DNA of 64,000 bases from Methanocaldococcus vulcanius M7 (lineage in GTDB: Archaea; AGJL01; Methanococci; Methanococcales; Methanocaldococcaceae). Under the pieces are notes generated by a model. It ran no database searches, had not been told where the DNA came from, and was given only the letters and a program-made list of their open reading frames with translations. A program made the translations under genes and the position numbers. The number at the start of each line of letters is the position of its first letter. Positions within the stretch are counted from its first letter, which is position 1. The stretch is from positions 186,001-250,000 of the forward strand of contig NC_013407.1 in assembly GCF_000024625.1 (NCBI RefSeq). The letters are read 5' to 3'. Positions 47,445-57,342 of the stretch are shown one piece after another.

Positions 47445-50222
47445 TTATTTTAAGTAGGCAGTTCCATAATCTACTTTATATATCTTGAATCCTGGTTCTA
47501 TTCCGAAGTTTGTTGGATCAAATGTTGCCTTTACCAACTTTATATGTTTTAGGCCGTATCCATCTAAGAAATGCAATCTCGCATATACGCTATCTTCTAA
47601 GTTTCTTGTTGATAACCAAGCCCAACCTTTGCCCTCAGATGTCAATCTAATAAACTCTGAGAGTTGTCCATCTTTGTTTATTATTATCTCTTTAACACCT
47701 GTAGGTGTCATTATATACAACTTATGGATTTTAAATGTTCCAACGATCTTCGTTTGTCCGTTTATTTTTTGAACGATTGCTGTGGTTATATTTGTTCTAT
47801 TTATCAATGTTATATAATCATATCCGTAGAGATTTACCTCTGCCAACATGGTTCCATTTCCTAAATAGTAAGATGTTCCTTTAAAGAATGCTCCTTTTTC
47901 CCTCTTACTGTTTGGTGTGTTTGGAGGTAAGGAGAAGTTCCAAAATCCAAACATACTCCAAACAGGGGCAATATCTGTCATTCTGTTATAGGTTATTAAG
48001 TAGTCAGGATTTGGATGCTCTGGATGTGTTGCATTTAACACCAATTTTGCTTCTCTATCGCTTAATCCGTATTTTTTAGTTAATATGTTGTATGCTTCAC
48101 TTCTATCTACTGGAAGTATTTCATTTAATATCTTAACTACCATAGATACGTTGTTATGAGTGAAGTTCATTAAAACACTTCCCTTTTCAAATGCTTCATC
48201 TCCACTTGTTGCCAACATTCTAATTATTCCAATTGAAAGATTCTCATTTGAAGTGGCAAATGCTCTTCCAACCCAGTAAGCTCTTGGACTGTTCTGGGAT
48301 CCTCCATCAAAGGTTACCATTCTTCTTGCTTCATACGTGTAGATGTGCCCGTTATCCCACCAACAAGTTATAACTGAGTTGTTTGGAGTGGTTTCTTTTA
48401 TCCAGTCCAAACCGGCCTTCCATCCATTGTTAAATGTTGGGGCTGTGGTAAATGGAACAACTGCTGAAAGTGGTGGGATTATCATTCCTATGCAAAGTAG
48501 GAGTGTGGCAATTTTTACAATTGATTCCTTTTTATCATTTATGGAGGAGAGAATATCTGCCATCTTATAAATTGCAAGTATTCCAAGAACAACCAACAGG
48601 CCATAGGCAATTATTGGAACATAGGTCGTTGGAAGTATTATCTCTGGGAGTTTTGATGAATACTTAGATAGTATTATTAAGCCAAATAGTCCAACAGGTG
48701 CTCCAACCCCAAAGACGGCCATGTCATTCTTCGTTCTTATAAATCTATCCAATTGACCTGCAAAAATTCCGAAACCAATTGCTAAAGGAGCAGTTGCTAA
48801 CGATGCAAATCTAATACCTTTTGTAGCAGCGTATAAAGTTACTGTGAGCCAGATACTCAGCAGTATTGCATATTTAATATCCAATTTTATCTTTTCATAT
48901 CTTAGAGAGATAAAGGATAATATAATCCCAATAATTCCAATAATTGCTATTGTGTCAGATCCTATGGCATTTATAAAGATCTCACTCCAAGAACTTGGTT
49001 TTGCAAGTTCGGAGACAGTTGTATATACGTTAGGCCAACCTGATGACTGGGTGTATGTTGAAAGTATCTGGTTGTAGCTCAATGGAGAGGTTATAGGTGA
49101 GAGAGCTGCCCCTACTCCATATATTGCAGTTAATAATATTAGAGAGCCGATTATATAGATGGCTGAGAGGTAAATTATATGTCTTAGATTTCCAATATCA
49201 ATGTAATCTTTTAATTTAATGTTGGTTTTTAGTATTGCAAGTGCTATAATGTATATAACTAAAAATGCAACTATGACATCAAATCCATACCACCAAGCTC
49301 CCCACATTTTTGGAGCAACTGCTGTGGTTATAATTGCCAATATTGCAAATAATTCAAATTCTACTTCTTCCCCTTTTAATCTCTTTAATCCTGCAATTAT
49401 AAGCCCAATTAGAACTAATGCAAATGATACTGTGTAGAATATTACCGAGGCAATTACCACGATTTCTCCAGAGGTTAGATTTAAAAATGCTCCTGCAAGA
49501 AGTTCAAATATAAATGCCAGTGCAACAAATATTGATATTGAGTTTACTTTTTTAGCAAAGATTGCTGTTTTTTGCTGACTGTGGATTGCTTCTAATATAA
49601 ACCAGACGATAAATAGGATAGGTAGAACTTCGAATATTGGAGTATCTGCAAACCCTGCACATGTTTTATACAGCAATCCAGGAGCAGTTATTAGGGCGAT
49701 CGCTCCTACAATTCCTCCAATGTTGCTGTTGGTTACCCTTCTTATTGTAAAGTATAGTGGAATTCCCAACAGCATTGAGAGCACTGCTGGAACCCAGAAA
49801 TCAGCGTTCATAAGTGTTACTGTTGGATCTATCGAGTGCCATAGGATATAAAGTGCAATTGCTGAGAGACATATTATTGGCGGTTCCCATGGAAGCGGAT
49901 GTCCGGGAGGAGCATATTGGTAGAGATCATATGGCATTGGTTTTCCATTGATTATTTTTATTGTTTCTCCGCAGTATCCATGATCGTATAGGTTTTCAGC
50001 CAATCTTAGGTAGTAGTAGGGGTCTATTGCAATGAGATACATTCTTCCATGTTCATCTGAAAACATCTTTTTTAGAAATTCATTGCCTTGAGCAAATTTC
50101 ATATCCGCTGTTTGAGCTCTTAGTTGAAAACTCATAAACATCAGTAAAAGAACTATTAATGCTATTTTTATCCAGCGTTTTTCTTTAAACAGGTTATTTA
50201 TTTTTTCTAATGCGTTGGTCAT
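47445..50222 (-). CDS. aglB: AglB, archaeal oligosaccharyltransferase (STT3)
   Basis: AglB transfers the lipid-linked glycan to Asn-X-Ser/Thr sites of S-layer and archaellum proteins on the outer face of the membrane. The 925-residue protein has an N-terminal part with about 13 membrane helices and the metal-binding acidic motif IDPYYYLRLAE. The soluble C-terminal domain has the catalytic signature WWDNG (CWWDNGHIYTYEARRM). The ATG at 50222 follows GGTGA by five bases; three codons upstream are rejected. The DUF190 gene ends six bases upstream. Confidence 0.96.
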   Translation of the reverse strand: MTNALEKINNLFKEKRWIKIALIVLLLMFMSFQLRAQTADMKFAQGNEFLKKMFSDEHGRMYLIAIDPYYYLRLAENLYDHGYCGETIKIINGKPMPYDLYQYAPPGHPLPWEPPIICLSAIALYILWHSIDPTVTLMNADFWVPAVLSMLLGIPLYFTIRRVTNSNIGGIVGAIALITAPGLLYKTCAGFADTPIFEVLPILFIVWFILEAIHSQQKTAIFAKKVNSISIFVALAFIFELLAGAFLNLTSGEIVVIASVIFYTVSFALVLIGLIIAGLKRLKGEEVEFELFAILAIITTAVAPKMWGAWWYGFDVIVAFLVIYIIALAILKTNIKLKDYIDIGNLRHIIYLSAIYIIGSLILLTAIYGVGAALSPITSPLSYNQILSTYTQSSGWPNVYTTVSELAKPSSWSEIFINAIGSDTIAIIGIIGIILSFISLRYEKIKLDIKYAILLSIWLTVTLYAATKGIRFASLATAPLAIGFGIFAGQLDRFIRTKNDMAVFGVGAPVGLFGLIILSKYSSKLPEIILPTTYVPIIAYGLLVVLGILAIYKMADILSSINDKKESIVKIATLLLCIGMIIPPLSAVVPFTTAPTFNNGWKAGLDWIKETTPNNSVITCWWDNGHIYTYEARRMVTFDGGSQNSPRAYWVGRAFATSNENLSIGIIRMLATSGDEAFEKGSVLMNFTHNNVSMVVKILNEILPVDRSEAYNILTKKYGLSDREAKLVLNATHPEHPNPDYLITYNRMTDIAPVWSMFGFWNFSLPPNTPNSKREKGAFFKGTSYYLGNGTMLAEVNLYGYDYITLINRTNITTAIVQKINGQTKIVGTFKIHKLYIMTPTGVKEIIINKDGQLSEFIRLTSEGKGWAWLSTRNLEDSVYARLHFLDGYGLKHIKLVKATFDPTNFGIEPGFKIYKVDYGTAYLK

Positions 50223-50227
50223 TAAAC

Positions 50228-50542
50228 TCACCCTTTGTATACTTCACATTCAGTTATTGCTATCAATCCATTATTTTTCACAACTTCATATAATTTTGGT
50301 AATACTCTATTTATATTTTCTTCAACGTCAATACACTCAATAATTACAGGAAGATTCATAGATAATCGAAATATGTCAAATTCGGCTATTCCTCTAATTC
50401 CATAACCGCATATTCCCTTATACACTGTTGCCCCACTCAACCCTTCATTTTTCATAAGTTTTATTAAGTATTTATACATGAGTTCTCCTTCAAATTTATC
50501 TCCCTCTCTAAGATATATTTTTAGTAGTTTTGCTTTTATCAT
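50228..50542 (-). CDS. DUF190 family PII-like protein
   Basis: This 104-residue protein is of the DUF190 family, with a ferredoxin-like fold related to PII signalling proteins. Conserved parts are KLLKIYLREGDKFEGELMYKYLIKLM, GATVYKGICGYG and LPVIIECIDVEENINRVLPKL. In many genomes it is next to crcB fluoride channels, and crcB lies 246 bp upstream on the same strand here. A modulatory role in ion transport is inferred by that association. GGTGG precedes the ATG at 50542. Confidence 0.9.
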   Translation of the reverse strand: MIKAKLLKIYLREGDKFEGELMYKYLIKLMKNEGLSGATVYKGICGYGIRGIAEFDIFRLSMNLPVIIECIDVEENINRVLPKLYEVVKNNGLIAITECEVYKG

Positions 50543-50788
50543 ATGGATCCACCATTTTTCGATTTATAAATCTCATTTTTATCCATCTGTCTTTATTTTA
50601 TCTGATTTTGAAGCTTTTATTACTATTTAATTATTTTATATCATTATATTTTTAATATTTTTAATTATATTTTAATAGCCATTAATTAAAGATTTTTTTA
50701 TTTTTATTCTTTATTTTGTTTGGTTTATCATTTCAATTGTTATTCAACAATTTATCTTCATTATTCGATTGATGTTTATTCATATGAG

Positions 50789-51163
50789 TTATCTAAATAG
50801 TGCAAGAGCCACTACTCTTCCGAAATATACCATGATTAAACATCCAAGCACGTTAATTAATATATTCAACACTGCTTTAAATACTAACCCTTCATCTATT
50901 AATGCAAATGTTTCATAAGAGAATGTTGAAAATGTCGTCAACGCACCACAAAAACCTGTTCCAATTAGTAGTTTATATTCAGTAGATATTGGAGCAAACA
51001 GTGAGGAGTATAATAAAAATCCTAAAATAAAACTTCCAATCAAGTTTACAGTTAGTGTTCCCGTTGGAAGACCGAACTTTACTGGAATAATCCCGCTTAC
51101 AACATACCTAAGAACTGCTCCAAAGAACCCACCTACACCTATTAAAAGCAATTCCCTCATCAT
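50789..51163 (-). CDS. crcB: Fluoride channel CrcB/Fluc
   Basis: This is a fluoride export channel of 124 residues with four membrane helices that works as an inverted dimer. Family motifs are GGFFGAVLRYVVSG near the start, GTLTVNLIGSFILGFL with the conserved Asn, and GTGFCGALTTFSTFSYET, which contains the Phe-box residues. Three ATGs occur at 51172, 51163 and 51160; the latter two are better spaced from GAGATGAGG. No fluoride riboswitch was seen upstream. Confidence 0.93.
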   Translation of the reverse strand: MMRELLLIGVGGFFGAVLRYVVSGIIPVKFGLPTGTLTVNLIGSFILGFLLYSSLFAPISTEYKLLIGTGFCGALTTFSTFSYETFALIDEGLVFKAVLNILINVLGCLIMVYFGRVVALALFR

Positions 51164-51307
51164 TGTCCTCATCTCACACAGTCAATAATATCTCATTTTT
51201 CAATGACATTAAGTTTCTTCTGCTTTTTCTATCATTTTTTAGTGTTATTAGTTATAAGTTATAGATCACTTCTCACTGCATATTTAACATTTATTTCTAA
51301 AATTTTT

Positions 51308-51931
51308 TTAAACAGGATAAATGCAAACTGTTAAGTATGAGAACTTACTTAAAGATATTTCTTTTAAAGACATTGCTCTTATTCTCTCATTTTCATATGT
51401 TAGATTTTCTAACACCCAAATCTTAGTGTTTGGATTTATTCCATTTTCTATTAAAAATCTTGCATCTTCATTTAAATTATTTGGAAGAAATATTACCTTT
51501 TCTTGATTATTAAATGCCTCTAAAAGTTTGTATTTATTATCTTCTTTACCATGCAAGGTTATTATATTGTAGTCCTCCCAAGATATTTTTAATTTCGAAG
51601 AAGCGATTTGTATTGAGGAGATCCCTGAAATGACCTCTATCTCTTTTTTATCCACTCCAAGTTTCAATAGTGTTTTTAGAAGCCCACTAAAACAGGGATC
51701 TCCTGTTGATAAAATTGCGATTTTTTTATCTTTTAGGTCTTCTCTATTTATAATTTCCTTTAACTCCTCAATTAAGTTTTTAGATAAGATCACTTTTTTT
51801 CCTTCATCAATATCAAAAAGAGCAAGTGCTCGTTTACTCCCAACGACCAAATCCGAGTTTTTGACTATCTCTATGGCTTTTAGTGTTAGATAATCTTTAC
51901 TTCCTGGCCCAACTCCAACGATGTAGATCAT
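51308..51931 (-). CDS. cbiE: CbiE, cobalt-precorrin-7 C5-methyltransferase
   Basis: CbiE methylates C5 of the corrin ring in anaerobic cobamide synthesis. The 207-residue tetrapyrrole-methyltransferase-fold protein starts MIYIVGVGPGSKDYLTLKA, has the SAM loop ILSTGDPCFSGLL, and contains VISGISSIQIASSKL. The bacterial CbiT partner domain is absent, as usual in archaea. The binding site before the ATG at 51931 is weak (GGTTGAGC). It lies within a group of unrelated minus-strand genes. Confidence 0.92.
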   Translation of the reverse strand: MIYIVGVGPGSKDYLTLKAIEIVKNSDLVVGSKRALALFDIDEGKKVILSKNLIEELKEIINREDLKDKKIAILSTGDPCFSGLLKTLLKLGVDKKEIEVISGISSIQIASSKLKISWEDYNIITLHGKEDNKYKLLEAFNNQEKVIFLPNNLNEDARFLIENGINPNTKIWVLENLTYENERIRAMSLKEISLSKFSYLTVCIYPV

Positions 51932-52310
51932 AATTGCTCAACCTTCAATTCTTTTTCATTTATATTAACTATTAAATCTTTTAAATCTTAATGTAATATT
52001 TCTCTTTAAGTTTTTTAGTTATTATTTTCAATGCAAATTTTTAATCATATTATATCATTAAAACTATTATCCTTTAAGATATAAGATTCGTTGAGTTTAA
52101 TTTAAACTCTGATATGATAAGGATTTCTAAAAATAGGGTAGAGAGATTTAAAATTAAAAACCATATTTGGAACTCTTAAAATAGAAAAAGAAATAAAAAC
52201 AAACGTATTTGATAAAAAACAGTTATATAATAAAATTTAATTTCCTTGCTCTTTTTTCTTCTTTTCTGTAATCTTATATAATTTCAACAGCTTTTCTAAG
52301 CATCTCACAG
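51932..52310. other. 379-bp intergenic region between cbiE and the Na+/H+ antiporter
   Basis: No supported gene is present. On the minus strand, a 24-codon Lys-rich open frame directly follows the antiporter stop in another frame (about 52239-52310), but it lacks a ribosome binding site. The rest is A+T-rich and should include the cbiE promoter. Confidence 0.4.
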
Positions 52311-53594
52311 TTAGACACTTAAGGTTTCTTTTTTAGATTTCTTTTTTAGTAGAATATCTGCCAGTGGTTTAGCCCATGAAGCTTCCAATATGACACTTAC
52401 GATTATAGTCATGAACGTTGCCACCAGTATGGTTCCTGCCAGTTCAGTTGGAGGCATTAATTTTGCGATACTTTTAGGAACCATTTCGGGATGTTTAATG
52501 ATCTCAGTGTATACCATTGCGGCAAGTGTTGCAGGCACAACACCTCTCGGCCCCTCTAATGCTAAGTATATCCTTTCAGCAAGTGGTCTGATCGGTGGAA
52601 TAGCAGTGGCTATTAAAACACCGATAGGTCTTGCGAGGAGGATAGATCCTAATGCACATATAAGGGCAGGAACTGCATACTTCTCCAATAATGGAATTGA
52701 GATACTTGCTCCCAACAACACGAAGATCAGTATCCTAATAAATATTGATAATTCATCCATAAATACTGCTACTTTTTCCATATCCTCTTTGTGTTCCTTT
52801 TTATGCACAATAACGTTTCCGATGTAGAGACCCATTATAGCCACAGCCATAAATCCACTTATCTCATATCCATTAGAGAGTGAAGGGAAGATTCCTTCTG
52901 CAAAATACCAAAAAGCAATAGCCAGTCCAAGTGTGAAAGGAGCGATGTAATCATCAAATTTGATTTTTGATATAATTATCTCATAGAACTTACCTGCAAT
53001 AACTCCAAGGATTATTCCACCGATGGCTAATGATATAAATTCGAGTATAGGATTTTCTGCCTTGGCAAGACCGAGGGCAGATAAACATATAAGCGTTACT
53101 ACAATACCAAGAGGATCGTTGAAGACACTTTCTGCTTCCAAGGTTATGGCAACTTCTGGATCTATGTCCATTTTAGAGAATATTGGAATAAGGGTCGCTG
53201 GATCTGTAGCAGATACAATGGCTCCAAATAGTAGTCCAATGAGAGAGAGTAGTGGAAGGTGGAATACAAGATTAAACACCAATCCAGAAATAAACCAAAC
53301 TATTAATAAAGCTAAAATATCAAGTTTAACTATAACATCCAATACTCTTTTCATAACATTCCATTCCATCTCAAAAGATCCAATAAACAACAGTATTATT
53401 AATCCAAAGTTTCCAATAAAATCAAAAGAACCTTCAACAATATTCTTAGGAATAACGTTCAGAATAGATAGTATCAGCCCAAAAATTAACAGCAGAGGAA
53501 TATCAGGTATGCCAATTTTTCTGGCAACTTTTGCAATGATTGCTCCTCCTGCGAAAAGAATCGACAAATAGCCGAGAAATAGGACAATATCCAT
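52311..53594 (-). CDS. Na+/H+ antiporter, CPA1/NhaP type
   Basis: This 427-residue antiporter has about 13 membrane segments. The ion-binding motif SATDPATLIPIF carries the characteristic Asp, and a second conserved acidic site is SVFNDPLGIVVTL, as in NhaP1. Later LEGPRGVVPATLAAMV is typical of CPA1 members. It exchanges sodium for protons across the cytoplasmic membrane. GGAGATGA precedes the ATG at 53594. It is divergent from the geranylgeranyl reductase gene, and the 89-bp gap must contain both promoters. Confidence 0.93.
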   Translation of the reverse strand: MDIVLFLGYLSILFAGGAIIAKVARKIGIPDIPLLLIFGLILSILNVIPKNIVEGSFDFIGNFGLIILLFIGSFEMEWNVMKRVLDVIVKLDILALLIVWFISGLVFNLVFHLPLLSLIGLLFGAIVSATDPATLIPIFSKMDIDPEVAITLEAESVFNDPLGIVVTLICLSALGLAKAENPILEFISLAIGGIILGVIAGKFYEIIISKIKFDDYIAPFTLGLAIAFWYFAEGIFPSLSNGYEISGFMAVAIMGLYIGNVIVHKKEHKEDMEKVAVFMDELSIFIRILIFVLLGASISIPLLEKYAVPALICALGSILLARPIGVLIATAIPPIRPLAERIYLALEGPRGVVPATLAAMVYTEIIKHPEMVPKSIAKLMPPTELAGTILVATFMTIIVSVILEASWAKPLADILLKKKSKKETLSV

Positions 53595-53683
53595 GGTTTC
53601 ATCTCCCCAACTCGTTGGTTAGTGAAGTTATACAAACACCAAAACTTTACATATAGAAAGCATATATACTTTTTGGTGGTAAT

Positions 53684-54856
53684 GTGGAGAAGAACGATTA
53701 CGATGTTGTGATCATTGGAGGGGGCCCAGTTGGATGCATAACAGGAGCAAATATAAAAAATGGAAAGGTTTTGATCGTGGAAGAGCATCAGTCAATTGGT
53801 GTTCCCTTACAGTGTGCTGGTTTGATCAGTAAAAAAGGAGTGAAAGAACTTGGAAATCCGGGAGGAAAAGTTAATGAGGTTAGAGGGGCGTATATTTTTT
53901 CAAAAAGAAATATGCTTAAAATTGGTAATGAAGAGATTAGAGCGTATGTTTTTGAGCGTAAAGTTATGGACAAAGACATTGCAATAAAAACATCAAGATC
54001 TTGTGATTTTTTGTTAAAGGCATATGCCACAATACAACGTAAAGAGGGAAAAAAGAAAGAATATTCCGTGAAAATTTCTCATTTAGGAAAAGATATTGAG
54101 TTGCAACCGAAAGTGATCGTTGGAGCCGACGGGGCTAAATCAACCACTGGAAAAACACTTGGTATTGTAAATAATAAAAATAGAGAGATACTGTCAAGTT
54201 GTCAGTTAGAAATGGTTAATGCAGATGTTGATGATGATTTTGTCTATGTTTTTTTTGATAAGAGATATTCAGAAAGATTTTTTACGTGGATCATCCCAAT
54301 GGGAAAGGATAGAGTAAGAGTGGGCTTAATAGATAGGGGAAACTGCTATAATAAACTTTTAAAATTTATTGAGGAGAATAAAATAGCGAGAGAAATTTTA
54401 AAAAACTCCACAATTTCTGAGTTCTCTACAGGTTCTCTTCCAATCGGATACTTAGAAAGAACAGTTAAAAATAATGTTTTGTTGGTTGGAGATGCCGCTT
54501 GTCATGTAAAGCCACTAAGTGGGGGAGGATTGTATTATGGAGCAATGGGTGGAAAAATAGCTGGAAAAGTTATTGATGAGTATTTAGATGGAGGAAGGAA
54601 TTTAAAATATTATGAAGAGATGTGGAGAGGGGAGTTTGGTAGGGAAATAAAGATGGGGTTAATGATTAGAAGAGTTCTTTTAAAATTTAATGATGATACT
54701 TTGGATAAAATATTTGAAAAAATAAAGAAAAGTGATCTGCTCGATTATATAAATGCCCATGGAGATATGGATAAACAAGCATCCTTAGTTCTAAAGGTCT
54801 TAAAATCGATAGATATTGGATTGGGACTTAGAATTTTAAAAAATCTTATCCAATAA
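53684..54856 (+). CDS. Geranylgeranyl reductase family flavoprotein
   Basis: This 390-residue FAD protein of the digeranylgeranylglycerophospholipid reductase family saturates the isoprenoid chains of archaeal lipids or quinone-like compounds. The dinucleotide motif VVIIGGGPVGCITGANI is at the N-terminus, followed by PLQCAGLISKKGVKELG (the conserved C-A-G-L substrate region) and the second FAD motif VLLVGDAACHVKPLSGGGLYYG (in two parts). It starts at GTG 53684 after GGTGG. Confidence 0.9.
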   Translation: MEKNDYDVVIIGGGPVGCITGANIKNGKVLIVEEHQSIGVPLQCAGLISKKGVKELGNPGGKVNEVRGAYIFSKRNMLKIGNEEIRAYVFERKVMDKDIAIKTSRSCDFLLKAYATIQRKEGKKKEYSVKISHLGKDIELQPKVIVGADGAKSTTGKTLGIVNNKNREILSSCQLEMVNADVDDDFVYVFFDKRYSERFFTWIIPMGKDRVRVGLIDRGNCYNKLLKFIEENKIAREILKNSTISEFSTGSLPIGYLERTVKNNVLLVGDAACHVKPLSGGGLYYGAMGGKIAGKVIDEYLDGGRNLKYYEEMWRGEFGREIKMGLMIRRVLLKFNDDTLDKIFEKIKKSDLLDYINAHGDMDKQASLVLKVLKSIDIGLGLRILKNLIQ

Positions 54857-54876
54857 AAAAGAAATCAAGAAAAGAT

Positions 54877-56076
54877 TTAATTTATCTCTGTTTTTTCTAA
54901 TTTTTTCATTTCATTTTTTGACTTATGCTCTTTAAACTGATTCATCTTTTTTTCATTTTTCATGCTTTTTATATTTTTTGCGTTATAATTTTTCGTATTA
55001 TATTTTTTAATTTTTAATTTCATTGTTCTTTCAATATGTTTGAGTTTTCTATATTCTTTTCTGTTTATTATTGAAATTGCTTTTCCTTTTTTTCCAGCTC
55101 GTCCTGTTCTTCCAATTCTATGCATATACGCTTCCGGGGTTTGAGGAAGATGGTAGTTAACAACATGGCTTAGATCGTTAACATCAATACCCCTACTCAT
55201 CACATCTGTTGCAATCAGTATTTTTATCCTCTTCTGCTTAAACAACCTAACAACTTTTTCTCTTTGATGCTGTTTAAGATCTCCATGAATCGCTCCTGCT
55301 TTAAAACCAATATCTCTCAACATATTTGCAAGATCTTTTGTATCCTTTTTGGTTTTACAAAAAACAAGCCCATAAAAGTTTCTATCTCTTAAAATTCTAC
55401 ATAATGTTTCGAATCGCTTATTTTCATCTACCTCAATAAAGGTCTGCTCAATATCGGCATTTCTCTTAGCCCTCACAAATTCATAATCGTTCATGTATTT
55501 TTTGGCCAAATTTAATATCTCTACTGGCATTGTTGCAGAGAACAGCAAGATTCTCCTATTTTTATTACATGCATTTAATATTTTCTCAACATCATCTATA
55601 AATCCCATATTAAGCATTTCATCTGCTTCATCAAGTATAAAATATTCAACATCTTTCAAATTCAATGTTCCTCTGTTTATATGATCCAATACCCTCCCCG
55701 GAGTTCCAACCACTATGTTGGCATTTTTTAGATATTTTATTTGGGGTTGTATTGGAGTTCCTCCATAAACTTTTACTATTTTTAAATTTTTATTCCCTTT
55801 TAATGAGTTTATCTCATCAGCCACTTGTATGGCTAACTCTCTTGTTGGAGTTAAGATAATTGCCTTTATCCCCTCCCCTTCGTTGATCAGTTCAATCAGT
55901 GGAAGGGCAAAAGAGGCCGTTTTTCCACTCCCAGTTCTTGCCTGAGCAACAATATTCTTTTCTCCATTTAAAAATAAGGGAATAACCTTAGTTTGAATAT
56001 CTGTTGGTTTTTCAAAGCCCTTGTTTCTTACTGCGTTTAAAGTATTCTCCGATAAATTTAATTCCTCAAAATTCAT
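54877..56076 (-). CDS. DEAD-box RNA helicase with basic C-terminal tail
   Basis: This 399-residue ATP-dependent RNA helicase has the order Q-motif FEELNLSENTLNAVRNKGFEKPTDIQ (in parts), motif I ARTGSGKT, Ia PTRELA, Ib TPGR, II DEAD, III SAT, IV-V ATDVMSRGIDV and VI HRIGRTGR. The core is almost the whole of the M. jannaschii helicase of known structure. This copy adds about 40 residues rich in Lys and Asn (KKYNTKNYNAKNIKSMKNEK), which is probably an RNA-anchoring tail. The ATG at 56076 follows GGATGTGA and is preferred to 56130. Confidence 0.94.
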   Translation of the reverse strand: MNFEELNLSENTLNAVRNKGFEKPTDIQTKVIPLFLNGEKNIVAQARTGSGKTASFALPLIELINEGEGIKAIILTPTRELAIQVADEINSLKGNKNLKIVKVYGGTPIQPQIKYLKNANIVVGTPGRVLDHINRGTLNLKDVEYFILDEADEMLNMGFIDDVEKILNACNKNRRILLFSATMPVEILNLAKKYMNDYEFVRAKRNADIEQTFIEVDENKRFETLCRILRDRNFYGLVFCKTKKDTKDLANMLRDIGFKAGAIHGDLKQHQREKVVRLFKQKRIKILIATDVMSRGIDVNDLSHVVNYHLPQTPEAYMHRIGRTGRAGKKGKAISIINRKEYRKLKHIERTMKLKIKKYNTKNYNAKNIKSMKNEKKMNQFKEHKSKNEMKKLEKTEIN

Positions 56077-56313
56077 ATATTTCACATCCAATTGTTCATC
56101 TTTGAAGACACCAAATAAAGGTATCATCAAAAGAGAGATTAAATAAACAATAAACTAATTAGTATAAAAAGGTTTGCATAGTTTTTAAAAATATTTAAAT
56201 AAAGTTTAAATAAAAATTTTGAGATTATGATTAACTAACAAAAAGAAGATAGTTAAGAATAGAGAATAATAAACATATAATAAAAAGTAATAAAAAATAA
56301 GGAGGTGGTATTA

Positions 56314-57342
56314 TTGGGAAAGATTAAAACACTCTATGGAACAATAAAAACAAAAAGCCCATGTCATAACGCTCTTAAGAAGAAGCCCACTTATGTTAAA
56401 AATGTTGAAGTTCCTGTGATTCAGTTTTTTATATTGGAAAAGCAGTTATTAAACGAGTTTAAAAAATGGAATGTTCCTGTTCCAAAAGAGTTATTCAATG
56501 GTGTTGATAGGTTAATGTATCCAATGGGAAGAATAATTCCAATATCAAGTGCTTATCCAAAGGAAAGGGAAGATAACTTTACTGAGGATGTGGGAATATC
56601 ATCATTTAAAAGAAAGATTGGTGTTGAGGGAACTTATCAATTTAAAATTCCGATAAATATTAACGCTCCAACGGAAGAATTGGGACGGCTAATTGGGGCA
56701 ATAAAGTCATTATCTCATGTTGGAATTGGAGGGGATAGGACATTTGGATGTGGAAAGTGTCAAATTACTCTAAATTCTCTTAGTAAATATCCTCTACAAA
56801 AGATTGGAATATTTGCAGAGGTTTGGGATGATGAACTCTTTGATCCCTCTCCTTCATTTTTTGGAAATCTTATGTTAAAGGAGTGGGTAAAATACTCTCA
56901 TAAGTATGGGTGGAGGGGCGTAGAGGAATGGAAGGATCTAAGTGTCAGATATAATTACTGGGCAGAAAAGGTTAGATTACCAGAAGTTGACGTTAGAATG
57001 GTCGTTGAATATTCATTGAAAGAAGAAATACTGGAAAAATATGAAAAAATACACATTTTTGAGCCAATACCTTGGAGAATAAGAAATGATTGTAGAGAAT
57101 ACTGTAAAAAACACGGTTTACCTTATGTAAGATACTTTGGAGGAAGATTTTATATTGGAGAGGATTACATTGCCTATGAATCAATGGCTAAATTTAAACA
57201 TGATGAGATCGTTATCGAAGGTAAGGAGGAGGATGTTGAAAAGATTTTAGAGATTGTTTCCTCTTCATTAGAAAAATATGGTTATGTTAAGAACATTAAA
57301 AAATATGAAAAAAAGCACTACTTTAAACGATGGGCTGATTAA
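56314..57342 (+). CDS. Stand-alone RAMP protein resembling Csm4 (Cas5-like of type III)
   Basis: This 342-residue protein is not clearly known to me. The middle part resembles Csm4: FNGVDRLMYPMG, then GVEGTYQFKIPINI, then a helix ELGRLIGAIKSLSHVG followed by the glycine-rich loop GIGGDRTFGCGKCQI (about residues 152-170). Csm4 normally has another 40-60 N-terminal residues, and these seem to be missing. An extra C-terminal region of about 150 residues includes a second possible ferredoxin-like unit (HDEIVIEGKEEDVEKILEIV). No cas10, csm or cas6 genes are in the window. The TTG at 56314 lies six bases after GGAGGTGG; the GTG at 56305 is inside that site. Confidence 0.6.
   Translation: MGKIKTLYGTIKTKSPCHNALKKKPTYVKNVEVPVIQFFILEKQLLNEFKKWNVPVPKELFNGVDRLMYPMGRIIPISSAYPKEREDNFTEDVGISSFKRKIGVEGTYQFKIPININAPTEELGRLIGAIKSLSHVGIGGDRTFGCGKCQITLNSLSKYPLQKIGIFAEVWDDELFDPSPSFFGNLMLKEWVKYSHKYGWRGVEEWKDLSVRYNYWAEKVRLPEVDVRMVVEYSLKEEILEKYEKIHIFEPIPWRIRNDCREYCKKHGLPYVRYFGGRFYIGEDYIAYESMAKFKHDEIVIEGKEEDVEKILEIVSSSLEKYGYVKNIKKYEKKHYFKRWAD

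Noticed and set aside
50543-51300. Possible fluoride riboswitch near crcB
   Set aside because: I looked upstream of crcB on the minus strand for the conserved fluoride riboswitch elements and did not find them; the region is plain A+T-rich sequence.
52239-52310. 24-codon Lys-rich frame after the Na+/H+ antiporter stop, possibly a frameshifted tail
   Set aside because: The antiporter already ends at a normal length with a Lys-rich tail, and the extra frame has no binding site. A frameshift cannot be argued without relatives.
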